Positions 27,001 to 42,000 of a stretch of DNA of 64,000 nt are shown piece after piece. Numbering within the stretch: position 1 is the first letter of the stretch; each line of letters begins with the position of its first letter. The DNA lies in contig NC_092679.1 in the NCBI RefSeq assembly GCF_964355755.1, positions 14,810,932 through 14,874,931 on the forward strand, written 5' to 3'. Made by a program: the position numbers and the translations under genes. The stretch comes from Antedon mediterranea (Eukaryota > Echinodermata > Crinoidea > Comatulida > Antedonidae). A model generated the notes under the pieces. The model was given only the letters and a program-made list of their open reading frames with translations. It did no database searches and was not told the DNA's origin.

Positions 27001-30000
27001 TTCCAGGTGACTTCAGAGTCTACAGCAAGAAATTATAAATATATATATAATTTAAAAATAAGAATGCTGACCTGATTGATAATTGTATTCTTATCAAACT
27101 GTCTTAGCATAAAAGGGTATAATTATACAGTAACAAAAAATCAATTCTAAGGAAATTAATAAATATAAATGAACTTGTTTGTTACCTCTGCATCGTAGCA
27201 AAGTCCTTTAGCATTCTGCTTAAGTCTTCCAACCTTCTCTTGCAGGAGATCCAATGACGACAGCATTGCTTCTCTACTATTGACATCGCCAGGTAACAAG
27301 ATACGCTCTCCTTTGTCATGTACTGTATCAATAGCCTTTTTGATGTCTTCCAATTCATCCAGAAGAATCTAGTAGAAGAGATTCATAAACAAAAATGATG
27401 ATACTCATGTCACTCTATAAATTAATTAATAGAAATTATAATATCTAAAAAAGAAGGTGGTCGAAAAAGTGCTTCAAGTAATTGGCAAAAAAAGGTCTTG
27501 CTTGTAATAACAGCTCTTGAGATCTTAATCCTTCATACAAAATGTAACCACCATTGTAACTGTGATTATATAGTGGATAAATGGGATCCAAAAGAATGGA
27601 CTAGCAGACGTATAATTGTGATGTAAAATCTTTTATCTGTACAGTATTCTCCACTGATCCCTTATCAACACACACACACACACACAATGTCTCTCTATTA
27701 ATGCCCTTTATAGAACAGTGATTTCTATTTAAATGGTTACAGTACATTAAGATGATAAGGCTTCTGGTGAATGGAGGATTGCATTCTAACATCGATAGGC
27801 AGTTCAGGCTTGAGGAAACACTCACCTTAACATGTTCAATCTTCTTGGGAAGATCATCAAGCTGTTCAATTGCTTTAAGGCTGGCTTCTGCTCTCTCCAT
27901 ATCATTGCTGACCTGTGACAATGCATCTTGGTACTCTATCTGACGTTTCAATGCATCTTTCAGTTGCCGTTGCTTCTCTTGCATCTAAAAATGATAAATA
28001 TGAAAAGACATGAAATACACAGAAAAGTTTAAAATGGAAAGTAATGAGTTGAAAGAAAATCATGTGGCATTAGAAGAGTGAGAAACAATAGAAAGTCGAT
28101 CAGCTGATCTACTTCTTCATATTGCCAACAAGAGATCACTCATTAATACAGTATATACTTTTGCAGGCATTTATTATATAACAAATTAAATAAATCTTAC
28201 TTTGTTCTGAAGATGAATCCATGATTTGTTAAGGTCTTCAACTTTCTTGTCATCATCAGCATCTGTAAAAGAGAGTGCTAATGGCTTGGGTTCCTCATCA
28301 AGATGCAGACCACTTGGAAGACTGACAGCTTTTACTGGACTCACATGTGAACCAATTGCAACTCTTGAACGTGGTGAAAGAACAAAAGAAAATGCATCTG
28401 GATCATGTGCAGACCTTAGTGATGAAGCAGAGTGCCAAGAAGATTGGGATTTACTGCGTGGAGGTGTTCCTTGGTTGCTGATTGGTTGTCTAGATAGAGA
28501 TAATGCTTGTGACATTGGGTAACTATCGATGAAGATTGGGGCATGAATATGACTTGTTCCATTTACTGCAGGTTTTTCATTCAGGTTCAAATCAGGAATA
28601 TCATCCTCATGTGGATGATGGTCTTGAACAGGTGGATTACGCCATTTGACACGATTACCTGAACCTTGTCTTCCTGATGGAGGCTTTTCTGATGAAACTC
28701 CATCAACCTCATCAAAAAGATCTCCAATAGGAACTTCAACTGGAGATACACATGTTCTGCTAACCCTTTCATCAATACCAGGACGTTGTGGTTTTTCATT
28801 GATGTCAGGATAATTTGGAATTGATTTAGAGTCAATTTCAAGATTCTTTAATTCCTCTTGCAGATCACACAGAGGTACATTCTCTCGAGGATCTACTGGG
28901 GAAAGTTTTTGAAGCACTGCCATATCATTAGAGTTAAACAACTTTGGTGTTGTTTCACCACCAACTGGTGATGGTGGGGGTGTTGGCGCATCTGGAAAGT
29001 TTAAAGCTATTGGCGTACTCTGGACATTTTGTTTTGAAATTTCATTTTCATTTATCATTTCCTCTTCTAAGGGTACAGTCACTGGTGGTACTCTACTCAC
29101 TGGATTAAGGTCCACAATTAAAGACTTCCAAATATGGACCTCTTCTTTTGGAACCAAAATCTCAAGAGCATTGTCAGTTTCATCTGGGACTTTCTTAATT
29201 TGCAATGCACGATGAATTAATCCAAGAGCAGAAAGTTCTGGTGATGCCCCAACTGGACTTTCCTCATCCCTCTCATCTCCAGAGTGTTCCAATTGGGGAC
29301 TTCCTGTTGGGGTGTAGAATCCAGGTGAGGATACACCACTGGCTGATGATGGCAATGAAATGGCATCACTTGATCCAGATAATTTACCATCAATATCATC
29401 CCCAGGAAGAGGATTTACAAAACGTCTACTGTGACCTGACAGAAGCAATTCTGGTAGTGTCTTGATTGATGTAAAACCAGGCAGTTTGTCTGATATGCCA
29501 TCAGTTGTCCAGCGTGTCATGTTAAGTGGTGAGAATTCTTCAGAAGGAAACTCTGCAGAGCTTCCAAGTCCACTTTCAAAGGCATCCTCCTCAGTCAGAT
29601 TTCTCTTATGCTTCTTTTGAGGGTCTACAAGCTCTCTTGCAACAGCCTCCAAGCATACTGTACCTTCCTCTTTCAGATCTTCAAACGGTAATCTAGGTTT
29701 AGATGCAAGACAAAAGGTATATTCTTCTTTTTCTCTTGGTCTTTCCATTGTATCTTCAACTCTTGATTTTGTTATGATTTCCGATGGAATTGGAGTAGAG
29801 TGTGATATTGGTTTAGGAGTCGGTTCTAATTTTTCTTTAGCTTTCCTGCGAGCTTCTTGTCGCTGATTAGCTTTCTGCTGTAACTCCTCCTTCTTTGTCT
29901 TAATATCATGAATTCCAATCTCAAATGACTGTAATTCTGATGACAATGCCTAAAGAAATCAAAGAATAGTGAAGATTTATATAATTATGATATTATTAAA

Positions 30001-33000
30001 TTAAAGCTAATGGGTATACATCTGTCTGAACAGCATCCATAATTAATAAAATATGTAATTCAGTTTTTAAAGGTGTTTGTATGTGGAGTATGAGGCCAAG
30101 ATTTGTTATCCATGAAAAAACAAATTTGCAGGAAATATTTCAGCACATAGGCGGATTCCTAATTTGAAAAAATAAAAAAAAAAATACAAAAGATAGAAGG
30201 TGAATTCAAGCTCTTCCTTTTAATGTTTAGATCCTGCTGAACCTCTAATTCCCAAATCCTTTATCTGCCACTGCTGCACAAGAGTCAGGCTAAGAAATAT
30301 GTGTTTATTCAACAAAAATTTCTTGAATAAAATAAAATGTGTATAGTAGACTCCTTGGAAATTAAATAATTTCCAATTTCATAATTTGATTTGTATAATT
30401 GACAAATTATGTCAGATCAAATATCAATCAGCGTACTTACATCATGTTGACTCAGTTGATGTTCTAAGCCTGGAATGTCATCAGCAGTAATTGGTGTAGA
30501 TACAACAAGTTCTTCAGCTTCCAACAGCTTCCTGGATAACTGGTCAAGATGGGCTACAAAGCTGTCCTGCAGAGCAGCAAAAAATAGAAATTTAATGATA
30601 ATTCTAATGACAGACATAAATGCAAATTGATTACTTTTTGTAGTAAATTCATTTGAAATTCCAACAGTTAAAATTGTAAGGAATTGTAATAGAAGTGTAT
30701 GTGGAGAATATCACATGAATCGCAGACTACTCAGGTGAATTGCGTAAATTTTTCTTATGAGTATCACATCAGCTACCACCAAATGGCTCAAATTTATTTA
30801 TCCACGATATAGGCTAAGATGGACCAGAACATCGGGGTAACACCGCCCTTCTGGATAATAAGCTGGGTTCTTTAGTGCAGACAAGCCAGAATAAGACATT
30901 CAGTTTAAAGTCCTTATACAAGAACTTTTTGCTGATTTGTATGGCTATATATTGCAATGCCCCTGCACAGTTAATAGTGCACAATGGAAGGTATAGAAGT
31001 CCAAGTTATTATTCAGATTTAATATTCCAATGCAACTTATTTAATACTCTAATTTACCTGATGTTGTATGGAACTTTCTAAGATGTCTCGATTATCCCGA
31101 GTTATTTCTTCAATCTTGTCTAAATCTTCCACCATGTTAGAAAGTTCTGGATCCATGGGTCTGTCTGATCCAATTAGTTGCTGCTTCTTCTTTTGCAGTT
31201 CCTTTAACTTCTCTTTTAATTCAGCCATTTCAATAACAACAACCTTTGATATAAATTAAAAATAAATTTAAAAGCAACTATTAGAGCAAGTATATGGTTA
31301 ATGTACTTTAAACAAATTTGCATAAAATTTGGTTAATATTCACCTGTGTATTTTCAAGTTGTTCATTCAAGTTCTTCTCATCTGTTTCAGGATCCATCAG
31401 CTTTTCTTTTAATTCCTCCAATTTCTTCTCCAGATCTTGTGCTCGTTGTTTGTAATCATTCCAATCGTTGGCTAGCCTCTTCAGAGCTTCCAAGCGCTGA
31501 GTAGCAGACATCTCCAGTTCTGTTGATTCTTCATTCATCTCAATAGCTTTCTCAACAAGGGGTGCTGAGTTGCAGACTGTTGCTAGTTTCCCTGCAGCAG
31601 TATTCATTGTCTCTAGGTTTTTGTGAATTGCAGGTGATGTAGCAACAACATCCTAAATAAATTAATATTTACAAGAACACAATTAATGCTAAGTCTTTAG
31701 TTATTATTATTCATTACTTAGGCATATTGCCAAGGATTTTCTGTAATCACTGTTTTAAATAGGTTAAAATAACAAGTCTTTAGGATCAAGTTTTTGTAAG
31801 AAAAAAATCATGACAACTGATTTAAACCCAGCTCTGAGATAATTTAATAAATAAAAATATTGCAAAATTTGTTATTTCATAATTTAACAAGGCATTTCAA
31901 CTGTACTGTAATTTATGATGCATATGATGCTTATTTTGTTGTATTTAATTGTATTTGTTGTTCAAGAAGGGTGGGGGGGGGGGGAGAGGATATTTTATTA
32001 TAAATTAAAATTCAAATAACGGACCAATGTTACAATGTATTCATTTTCATACCTTCTTAGTTCAGAGAAAATTAATAAAAATTGAATCTTCAGGACAATA
32101 TCCAATTACATAGACAACACATGAACTACCAATAAGATCATTTCATTTAAATATAATACCAACAACTGTTGATATAAGCCTATGTTATTGAAATAAACAA
32201 ACAAATGTCAACATGTTTAATGACACATGTGTACAATGATCATGACCTTTGTTTTCAATTTCCTGTGACCTCATTAAGATTTAAATCAAGGTCAAAGTTA
32301 TTTGTTGAATAAAAAGAGATGGTAGTTGATGTAAAATAAATACAATATTATCTCATACAAACATGGCAAGCAACTATGCATTGTCATACATAGTACAAAA
32401 TAAATGTAACTTTTTATCAATTTGAGAGTATTTTAAACTCTTTATAAACAGTGATAAAAAAATTTAGCTGGTGTATATTACTAAAAATACATTAAAGTTA
32501 AATTCATATTTGCACACATTTAAATTTATTTAATACTGTAATAAAACAATAGTATTATAACTATTTATTATAACTGTGGAAGTGATATGACATTGACCCC
32601 TTTAGTTTCTACAGCAAGAAAATGCTACAAATGCTAGAAAACTGCAGATGCACATTTATTACATTTATTTTGCTAATAACAAGAGAGATAGTAAAATAGG
32701 TTACCTTATGTACATATAGTTGATCAGTGACATCATCTAGGTTATCGGTAATTAGCTCACTAGTTACTATTGGCTGACTGTTCTCGATCCAGTCCTCAAC
32801 ATTACGCAATGCATCTTGGTAAGCATCCCATACTTCTACAGCCTCTGACAACCTTTCCCCCTTTTTGGATGAGTCATGTTTAAGTTCAGACAGTTTCTGT
32901 TGAAGTGAGTTCACTACGGCTATGACTTGTTCTTTTTCTTCTCCACTCTCCGTCTGGTCACTGATTTGCTGAGCCTGACTTTGGATAGCTTCCAGGATTG

Positions 33001-36000
33001 AGCTCAGGCTTAGAATGTCATGATGAATACCCTTGTAGAAGGTAGAAATATAAACAAGGTTTACTACAACATGCAGTGATGCATAGGAAATACACAGTTA
33101 AAACTGATCCAATTAAGGAACTCCCGCCACAGGAAGTTATACACTTGCGTCTTCCATTATAAACAGAGGGGTGTTTGATTCTTTAAAATGTGTTACTTCA
33201 GTTTAAATACTACACCACTGTTGCTAAGTTTAAAGTAAACATTATAAATTAAAAAAAACAATAGAAATGTATTTTTATTTTTATTATTAAATAATTAAAT
33301 TGTAATATAAAGTAATATAATATATTTCTGTTATATTATACAGTACACCATACTTGTATAATTAAATTAATTAAATCCACTAACTTCAATGAAGAAACTT
33401 CATCTTCAGTTACTTAAAATTGAAATAAGATTATTTCTTATTGTTTGATTCACAATTGGAATGACATAGCAGAATAATAATAATAAATAGATTTTTTAAA
33501 TAATAATAATTACAGTAGGACCTCACTGTGAAAAGAAGCGGGAGAAATATAATTATAACAATAAAGGGTACACTTTGTTGTGTCCTAAGGATGACCAGTG
33601 TACTACTGTAATTGAATTTCATAAATGTTATATATATACCTACAGTATTCATTTAATTTACTAATAACCGTGAAACAGGAAAAATACATTACTCTGGAAG
33701 TAGTCTCATTGGGTAGTAGAGAATATAAATAAATGCATATATATGATATTGCTACAGTTTAATTGCTTTGGTGATAGGGTAATTGGAGTATTTTACAAAA
33801 TCATTTTAAACTTTCCATTTCTTTGGGGAATTCTATATACTTCATTAGTTGTGGAAGGAAATGAGATAATAAATAGTATGAAGGAAGAATACAAACATAT
33901 ATAATGTGGAATTACCAGAGGGAAATATACTTTATTTTAATATAGATCTCTGGGAGACAAAACCCTTCTAAAATATTGATTCTTTATGAAATAAAATTAA
34001 AGTAGAACTCATGTTTTGGAAACACCTTGGTGAGAGTTTGTGCTTTGAAAAATGATTGACCATAGTGTTAGAGAATATATTAGTATCCCCTTAAATTAGG
34101 AGTGTCCCAAAGAGGTTCTACTAATAGGTAATTGTTTATTTTTATGTTCCAGATTTGATAAATAAAAAAATATACATTTTAAAACAGAGACACTAATAAA
34201 ATGAACACTACCTCTTGAGCTACAATTCCTTCTGGTATTGTATCAACTGGCTCTTGCATTTTGTCTACTGTGGTATTTAGCTGATCTTCCAATTTCTCCA
34301 GCTGATCATGGAAGCTCTTTCTCAACTCTTTAGCGCCATCAAGACTATCCTCATTCTCTTGCAGTTGTTGGGTTACATCATTTATCAAGCATCTTAACCT
34401 GCAGATTTCTGCGGTGATCTCAGTGGGAGGATCTGTATGGTACGCCACATATTTTCTCTCCTGGCCACTCTCAATTCGATCCAGCTCACTGGATTTCTTG
34501 CTTAGTCCTTCTTGAATTTCCTACAGAGTTTAAATTTTGATAAGAATTAAGTAGCTGACGCAACATAATTTTAAACAAATTCCTATCTACTGCAAAGATG
34601 ACCAACTATTTGAATCACCCTCGGGTAGCTGTTCAGGGGAGTAATAGAGTATTAAAATGACCTGAATTGTACTGGAAATGTTTTAAACTAGATTTTAATA
34701 CTGTCTCAGAGGGTGGGAGACTGGAATTTGTACTGGGAAGTTTTTAAATGGAGTGAGATAGGGGCAGTTATTTTTTATAGTAATGTTATTTAAACATTTA
34801 AATAAAGCATTTGCGAATTAGTTTCCTTCAACTACAGGCTCTGTTATTTATTACACAATTAGCATACATGTCCACATTGCAACTGAACAAAAACCTTTTA
34901 CAATAAACAAAAAGTCAATAATATTTTCTTAAACATACATACATGCGTACCTGCACGTACAATATTTATACATACATACAACTCTGATTATGTTATCAAA
35001 TAATAATATAATAATCAGGGTTATTTAAACATTCAAATAAAGCATGTCATTTACCTTTGAATGTTCTATCTTATCATGAACATCATCAAGTGCTGGGCCA
35101 ATACTATCATTCAAAGTGGATGCTGTTCCATTCAATTCACACAATCCCTCTTCTATTTCTGACAGCAATTCCATCACGTTGCCTCGCTCCTCCAGCTCTA
35201 TGCTAATTATCGCTTGTTTCTCAGATGCAGACTTTTGAAGTCTTCAAAAGAAATTAGAGAAAGAATATTAGATAGTATTTTTTTTGGCAATAGAATGAAG
35301 AAGACGTAACAGTGTTTTAGAGTTATTCATAATTTATATTTAATGTAAACTTTCAAATATTTTGATGCAATTCAAGAATATCATACAAATATATTAACAT
35401 AAATAAAAGTGATATTTATTAATAAATGGGTTTCACTTTCATTCTATTTTAAGAAACAGGATGCTAACAACTAAAAGATGTGACAGCTAACTGTATGTGT
35501 ACAAGTGATAAATTTATACTTTACCGATAATATGTATCCTGTAGCTTCTGAAAATCATCTTTGATTGGTTGAGAGCTCTTTGCATTTTTAATCTGACAAA
35601 TCAGATCATCTGTAGCATTCTTATGGTGAACAAGCTTCGGTTCTCCAGTAAACAATTTTTCATTGGCCAACTAAAAAAGAAAGTTAAATGTAATTAATAT
35701 GAATGTAATGGTTAAAAGTAAAGTAGGTTAATAATCATGTGATGTGACCTATTTTCAATTTATTAATTGACTATGTACTGCAAATATTGATGCGAAAAAT
35801 CAATAAGTAAAAGTTCTTTGTAAAAAATAATTGCAGTTTTTTAATTTAGGGAGACTTAAACTGAAAAACCGTAACATTAGAAATTCACTTACAGTAGCAT
35901 TATCTAACTCTTCAATCAAAGTATCATGAGGAGCATCATGGGATAAATTATCTGGTATAAACTGGTTTGCATCAGCTATAACTGCTTCAACTACCTCCAT

Positions 36001-39000
36001 TGATTGCTGGTGTTCATGCCATTTCTGCAGAGTATCTTGGGCTTGAAGTTCTTCCTTTTTAAGATGTTGCCTTAAATTCAAGATGCTTTCTTCAAGAGGT
36101 TTGATCTCAAGGCCAACAGTCTCTTTGCCTTGATCATTAGCTCTTTTATCCAGATTAATGGCCTTTTCCTCCAGTTTTTCAAACTCTGGTTGCAAGGCTT
36201 GTAAATCCTCAGCTATCGTCTAAATAAATGAATAAATATAAATTTATACACAAAATAAAAATACATAACATACAAGATGTCAAGCTGGAGCTTATCCAGT
36301 GTCTGTATAGCATACAATAATATGAAATCTCTCTGGGTGGTTAACCAGTCAATCTAAATGTAACGAATAACATAATGTTGGTAATGTTTGGTAAATGTAC
36401 AGTAACTCTTAACTCCTCAGCCAAGATATTCGAAACACTGCCAAAAATACACCACTGACCTAATATTGTTATTGTACAGACTATCAATGTCAAAAATAAG
36501 ACTCATTTTCTGTAACATCCTTTTAACCAATTTCAAATATTTTTTAAACACTAAATAATGAATTCACATTTGATCTCTTCGATTTTGACAATTTATACCT
36601 GATTCAGAAGTTGATTTTCTTTCGCAATGTCACACGTTGAAGGGATTGCCATTTTATCTTTTTTCCCCAGGACAGCAACTTTCTTTTCAAGTTCCTGCAC
36701 CTTGTCTTTGAATTGCTCCCAACCGTTGATACCTTCCTCTAACATCTCTCCACATTCAGATGAAGATGTTGACATTTCTTTCAGATCTGATGACAACTTC
36801 TGTAGGACGGCTATCATTGTAGCTTTATCGTCTGCAGGTAGGTTGTTAGCTATGTTTTCAGCAAGTTGAGACAGGTCATCCATTCTGACCTGGTATTCTG
36901 GAGCCTCATCAAAGAATTCCTGTGAAGAAATAACAGAATAAATGATTAATTTGGTGAAAAGCTAATAAGGAATATAAGAGTGTAAATGATGCACAATGTC
37001 ACAAAGAATACTGAATTGGAAGTGCCATTAAAAAAACCTAAAAAACTCTCCTTTTGTATATTTATACAGTAACTAAAGTTCTTACATCATTGAATAAGGC
37101 TGGCATTATTAAAAGACAAAATTAAACACAAGACAAAATTAAAGACACGACAAAATAATATTTGACATTGTCCAAAGGAATAGTAATCTGGCACAAGTAT
37201 AATACAAGGATTATTCTTCTAGGATTTATACATACCTGATGCTGATGCATCTGTTCCTTAATGTTGTCATAGTCAATGCCTTGTTTTTCTTCTTCAATCA
37301 GCTTCTTTGCTTTTTCTATCCATTCTTCAATTTCATTTAACTTATTACCAAACTCTTCCCTGAGCTTGGACGCATTCTGCAGAGTCTCTTCCTTCTGTTT
37401 AGAAGCTTCAAGGACTTGCGAATGCAAGTTGTCAATCTCTGAAAGCTGTCCTTGGATCTGGTCAGGAACTTCATCTCCAAGTTTGCCAAATTTTGCATGT
37501 GTTGTTATGATGATGGCTTGTGCCCTCTGTAGCATCTTCTCCACATCTGGCAGTTCAGACTATATAAGTATTCAAAAGTCAGTATGAGGATAATAGTATA
37601 TTTATGACAAAGATTCAAAATTATTCTGTTTACACAGTAAGTGTAGGAAATTGAACAAACAATATACAGTATATATATATATATATACTGTAATTATTAT
37701 TAATGCCATATTAAAAGGAAATGGTTCCTTGATAAGATCACTAACTTCTTATCAGTCTCTTAGAATCAGACACACTTTGACAGGCCCACAGATATTTCAT
37801 TTTAACACAATACTGACAATAAAAAGACGTACAATAGTTAGATTTGATTACATTTACCTGGTGAATCTGAAGAAGTTCTTCAGCTTGATGTACATCTAGG
37901 CCAATAGGTTCCTCTGCTGACATAGTGTCCTTGGTAGCATTTAGCCATTCTAACATCTCAGCAACTTCAGCTGTCAGCTTCTCTTTCTCTAGTACCTTGT
38001 CCTTGATGGTTGCCTCTTCATCTTCAAGATCTTGAAGAGTAACATCCAGGTCTTCTTTAAGAGTTTTAATGGTTGCAGACAGCATGGATTGATCTCTGCT
38101 GGCACCATCTATGGCAAGAATTTGTCCACTTGCTTCTAATTGCTCAATCTTGGGATGCAATTCCTTCAGAATATCTTTGAATTCCTAAATTGGATAAATG
38201 TAAGAAAACATTTGAATATCGTAATTTCTGTAAATTTGGTGATTATTCATTCATTCTTCCAGTATTCACAATCACAATCAATACACTATGAACAAACATT
38301 AAATGAATTTCATAATCTAAAAATTATAGCAAAAGAACTAACTTGACTTTTATTGAGTTGATCCTCTGGTGATGCTCCTGCATCCTGCATGTCTTTTAGT
38401 TCTGATTGACACTGCAGCATTTGTCCTTGAACACTTAATAAGTCTTCATGGAATGCCATTCTATCTTCAAGAGCTCCTTCAAGTTTATCACACTGACCAT
38501 CACAGATTTTCATCAGATCATCCAGAAGATCAATTTGCTCTTGTACTTCATCAGCATGATCTATCTGACCTTTGCTAGTCATCAAGTCTTTTTGTTCTTT
38601 TAACTCTTCTATGAGTGGAAGTTGAAGAGCTAATTGGGCTTTCAGTACCTAAAAAAGGAATGAAATGTATGAGATATTAGCCAATTTGAATTACACTGTA
38701 ATACAGGTACTACTGTGTTCAGATTTGCAAGGATGTGGTAAATTTGCTTAAGTATAAGTATAACTTACTCTGCACTCTTTCAGAGATTCTTCAGCATCTG
38801 CAACGTTAAACCCAATTGGTTTTTTGAGCTGCTCAACTGAATTTTGAAGTTTTTCTAGATCATTTCTACAACCATCAATTTGAGTTTCATAATCGTCTCG
38901 TTCTTCAAGAACATTATTCAACCTCTCCACTTGTTCTTTTGTAGCATCCGATATCCTGAAAATAATAAAAGATGTTAAGGTATTTTCGAAAAATGCTTTC

Positions 39001-42000
39001 ATCTGATTTTATTTAAATTGTATATATATATATATATATGGTAAAAGTAGATTGTTTAGTTGAGGGTTGAAACTACCCTGCATGTTAAAATGGTATTGAA
39101 ATGAATAGAATAATTACCTTTGATATTTCTCACATATATTGGCAAGATCTTTTGTTGTTGGTTCACTGACATCTTCATCATTCATCATTTCAGCAAGAGC
39201 TTTTGTGGCATCTTGTAGTTTGGCAAGTTTACCTTGACCTTCTGTTAAGATTTCACTAGCAACCTGCAAGATATGAATACTACTGTAATATCTTTACAAA
39301 GTTATTTTAAACAAACAAATCATAACAATTATATAATAATAAACACTCTTCAAATAAAGAGCTTATCATTGGAGAAATTTATACCAATAAAATATTCTCA
39401 AATATTTTTGCTTAATCGGATACCACCAAAACAAGGGTGCATTGCAAACTTGTCTTGTCTTGTCAAAACAAGCAAACACCCACAACTCTGATGACAAGCA
39501 AGGCTGTAATAGGAAACCAAACATAAGCGAATATCTATCTAATAAAACCAACCTGAGCATTGCTTAATTGCTGATTAATATCTTCTGTTGGAAGGTTTAG
39601 TGGCACAGATAATGGAACAAACTGCACCGCATCCATAACAACATCATTGACATCCTGCAGTGCATCTTGATAATCCTGCCATTTATCCACTGCATTTTGC
39701 AATTGAGGAGTTTGTGTAGTACAATCTGATTTCAATCTATCTAGTTGGTTCTTGATAGGTTGGATCTTATCTCCGACTGTAGCCTGTCCGGCCTCATTTC
39801 CAACATTTAAAAGAGCTTCACACTGGTTTTCAAGCTGTTTCATGGCCATTGTCTGCAACCAAACTTCTTTTTCAATGCTCTGTAATGTAAATACATTAAC
39901 AGTGCTTTAATGTTTAATTTATAAACAAAAGAGGCAGAGTTATAGATAAAGGTTAAAGTCAAGGATTGGAAAGTTTTTAATAGAATACCTTGTTTAATAG
40001 CATATTTTCTTGTGCAACCTGCAGTGAATTAGGTACTGGATAATTTGCTCTTTGATCAAGAGCTTCTAATGCAGACCCAACTTCATCAGTATTTCGTAAG
40101 AAATCCTGCCATGTACCACGACTTTCTTCCAATGTTCTGTCATTTTCTCGTGCAAGTGCAAGATCTTGTGACAGCCTCTCCTTCAGCGTGGTCATGTTGT
40201 CTTTGAGAGAGATATAGTCATCTGGTTTCAGCGAAGTTGAGATTTTCTCTGACAGCTCATCAAGTTTCTCCATTTTATCCAAAAATGAAGTTTCATCATC
40301 AAAGGCATTCTGGAAAATAATTAAAAAAATACAATAACAAATTAGAGAACTAATAATTGGCTTGATAACAACACACAACAAATTTATTTTATATATCAAC
40401 ATAGTAAATATGATTTGATTCCAACATACCTTGTGCGTTTTAATTTGTGTGTCAATATTAGGAAAATCAATGCCCTCAATCTCAGAAGTAAGAATTCCTT
40501 CTGCAGAATCAAGCTCTTCTTCCAATGCCTGCAAAGTTTCTTCAAACTCTTCTCGAAGCCTCAGAGAATTTTCCAATACCTCTTGTTTTTCTTCAGTTAC
40601 TGCTAGAAGTCTAGTGCAGTCATCCTCTATTTGATCTAGCTTCTCATCTAGTTCTGGTGGAATTGGTTCTCTTAAGTCTTCATACTTTTTCCTAGTGTCA
40701 AGTACAAGTTGTTTTGCAGTTTTAATCTGCTCCTGTATTTCTGGTAACTTGTTCTGCAAAACAAAAAAATGCTTGTTTTATAGAAAGTAATAAATCTCTT
40801 TTACAAATTTTTTGGTCCTGTCAAATGTTAAAAACAGTAAAGAATATAACACACCAGACTAATGCACACTCTACCTTATGCTCTTCTAAAGAAGATTCAG
40901 CACTATCTGCACTCAGTGCAAGAGGTAAATCTCGCTGGAAGTCAGCAACCATCTCTTCCATCCATTCAGTCATTTCATCTACTACCTTTGCCAACTCGTC
41001 TTTCTCTTTCACATCAGCAGCTAACACTTCTTGATCCTTGACCAAGGTTTCCTCCAACTTGGTGATTTCCTCTTTCACTTGACTCATGAGGTTTTCCAAA
41101 GCATTAGCATCTTCTGGTTGGCCAAGTTCAGCAATTTCTTCATGCAAACTGCTAAGTTCATTTAAAAGTTCTTTCTTATTTTGCAACTCTGACATCAATG
41201 CCTGAAAGACAACGTAAAGAGTAATTTAGAATGTTAATAGAATAATATACTAGAACTCGTTTACACTAGTCTCTAATAAATGCTTATAAACTGAAACCTA
41301 CATTGCAATCTTCCAACTTGTCCTCTGCTATAGTTCCTGGCTCACCCCAACCATCAATATCACTTTCACTCTCTTTCAGGAAATTCTTGAGTTTATCAAT
41401 TCCATCATGAAACTTTTCTCTAACTGTGACTGCCTCATGGAGCTTAGTACACTTGTCATCCAACTTGTCAAGAAGAGTGTTATGAAGAGCTTCAAGCTTA
41501 TCAACGTCTTCTGCATGGTCAATTTGACCTTTGTCTTGCATTTTAGCTTGTTTCTCTTTAAGGATGTCTAGGACAGGCTTATATGCACCTACTCGGTCTT
41601 TTAAATCCTACAAAAATAATTGATGTTATATATTACTATCCAATTTGAGAGTACTGTTTTGATCTTATTAGAATACTACGTCTGTGAGCTACTCACGTTT
41701 ACAAAATAATGACGAACCTCATCTGGTTCAATATAATAGCAATTGGTTAATTGTACTATACACTTCCAAAGGTATGTGTAAATATATAAATAAGTACTTT
41801 TTTGGATGTTGGTACTATATTTATTCAACAACAAGTGTTGAATAAATGTCTCAAATGCCATATAGTATGACAGAAAATGGAATGATTAGACTTGATTTAT
41901 TAAACTCAAAGCTGTTTATAATTAAATTAATTAATGACCATCTTATTCTTCTGAAAGATTATTGATAATTTGTCAACTATTTACGCACCTGATGTTGATT

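Larger units (their letters stand above)
32705..37559 (-). repeat. SYNE1: Super-repeat cassette R4 (exons e28-e34, 1,941 nt coding)
   Basis: Seven exons of 324, 321, 327, 146, 187, 309 and 327 nt encode 647 residues, six spectrin repeats (exons 4 and 5 share one). The intron between exons 4 and 5 is phase 2; all others are phase 0. It matches R2 and R3 exon by exon, apart from one extra codon in exon 6. Confidence 0.88.
37858..40753 (-). repeat. SYNE1: Super-repeat cassette R3 (exons e21-e27, 1,938 nt coding)
   Basis: Exon lengths are 324, 321, 327, 146, 187, 306 and 327 nt, identical one by one to R2, with identical intron phases. The cassette encodes 646 residues. Its genomic span is only 2.9 kb because the introns are short. 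Confidence 0.92.

Noticed and set aside
28226-29465. Plus-strand open frames opposite the giant exon
   Set aside because: They are shadows of the 583-codon minus-strand frame.
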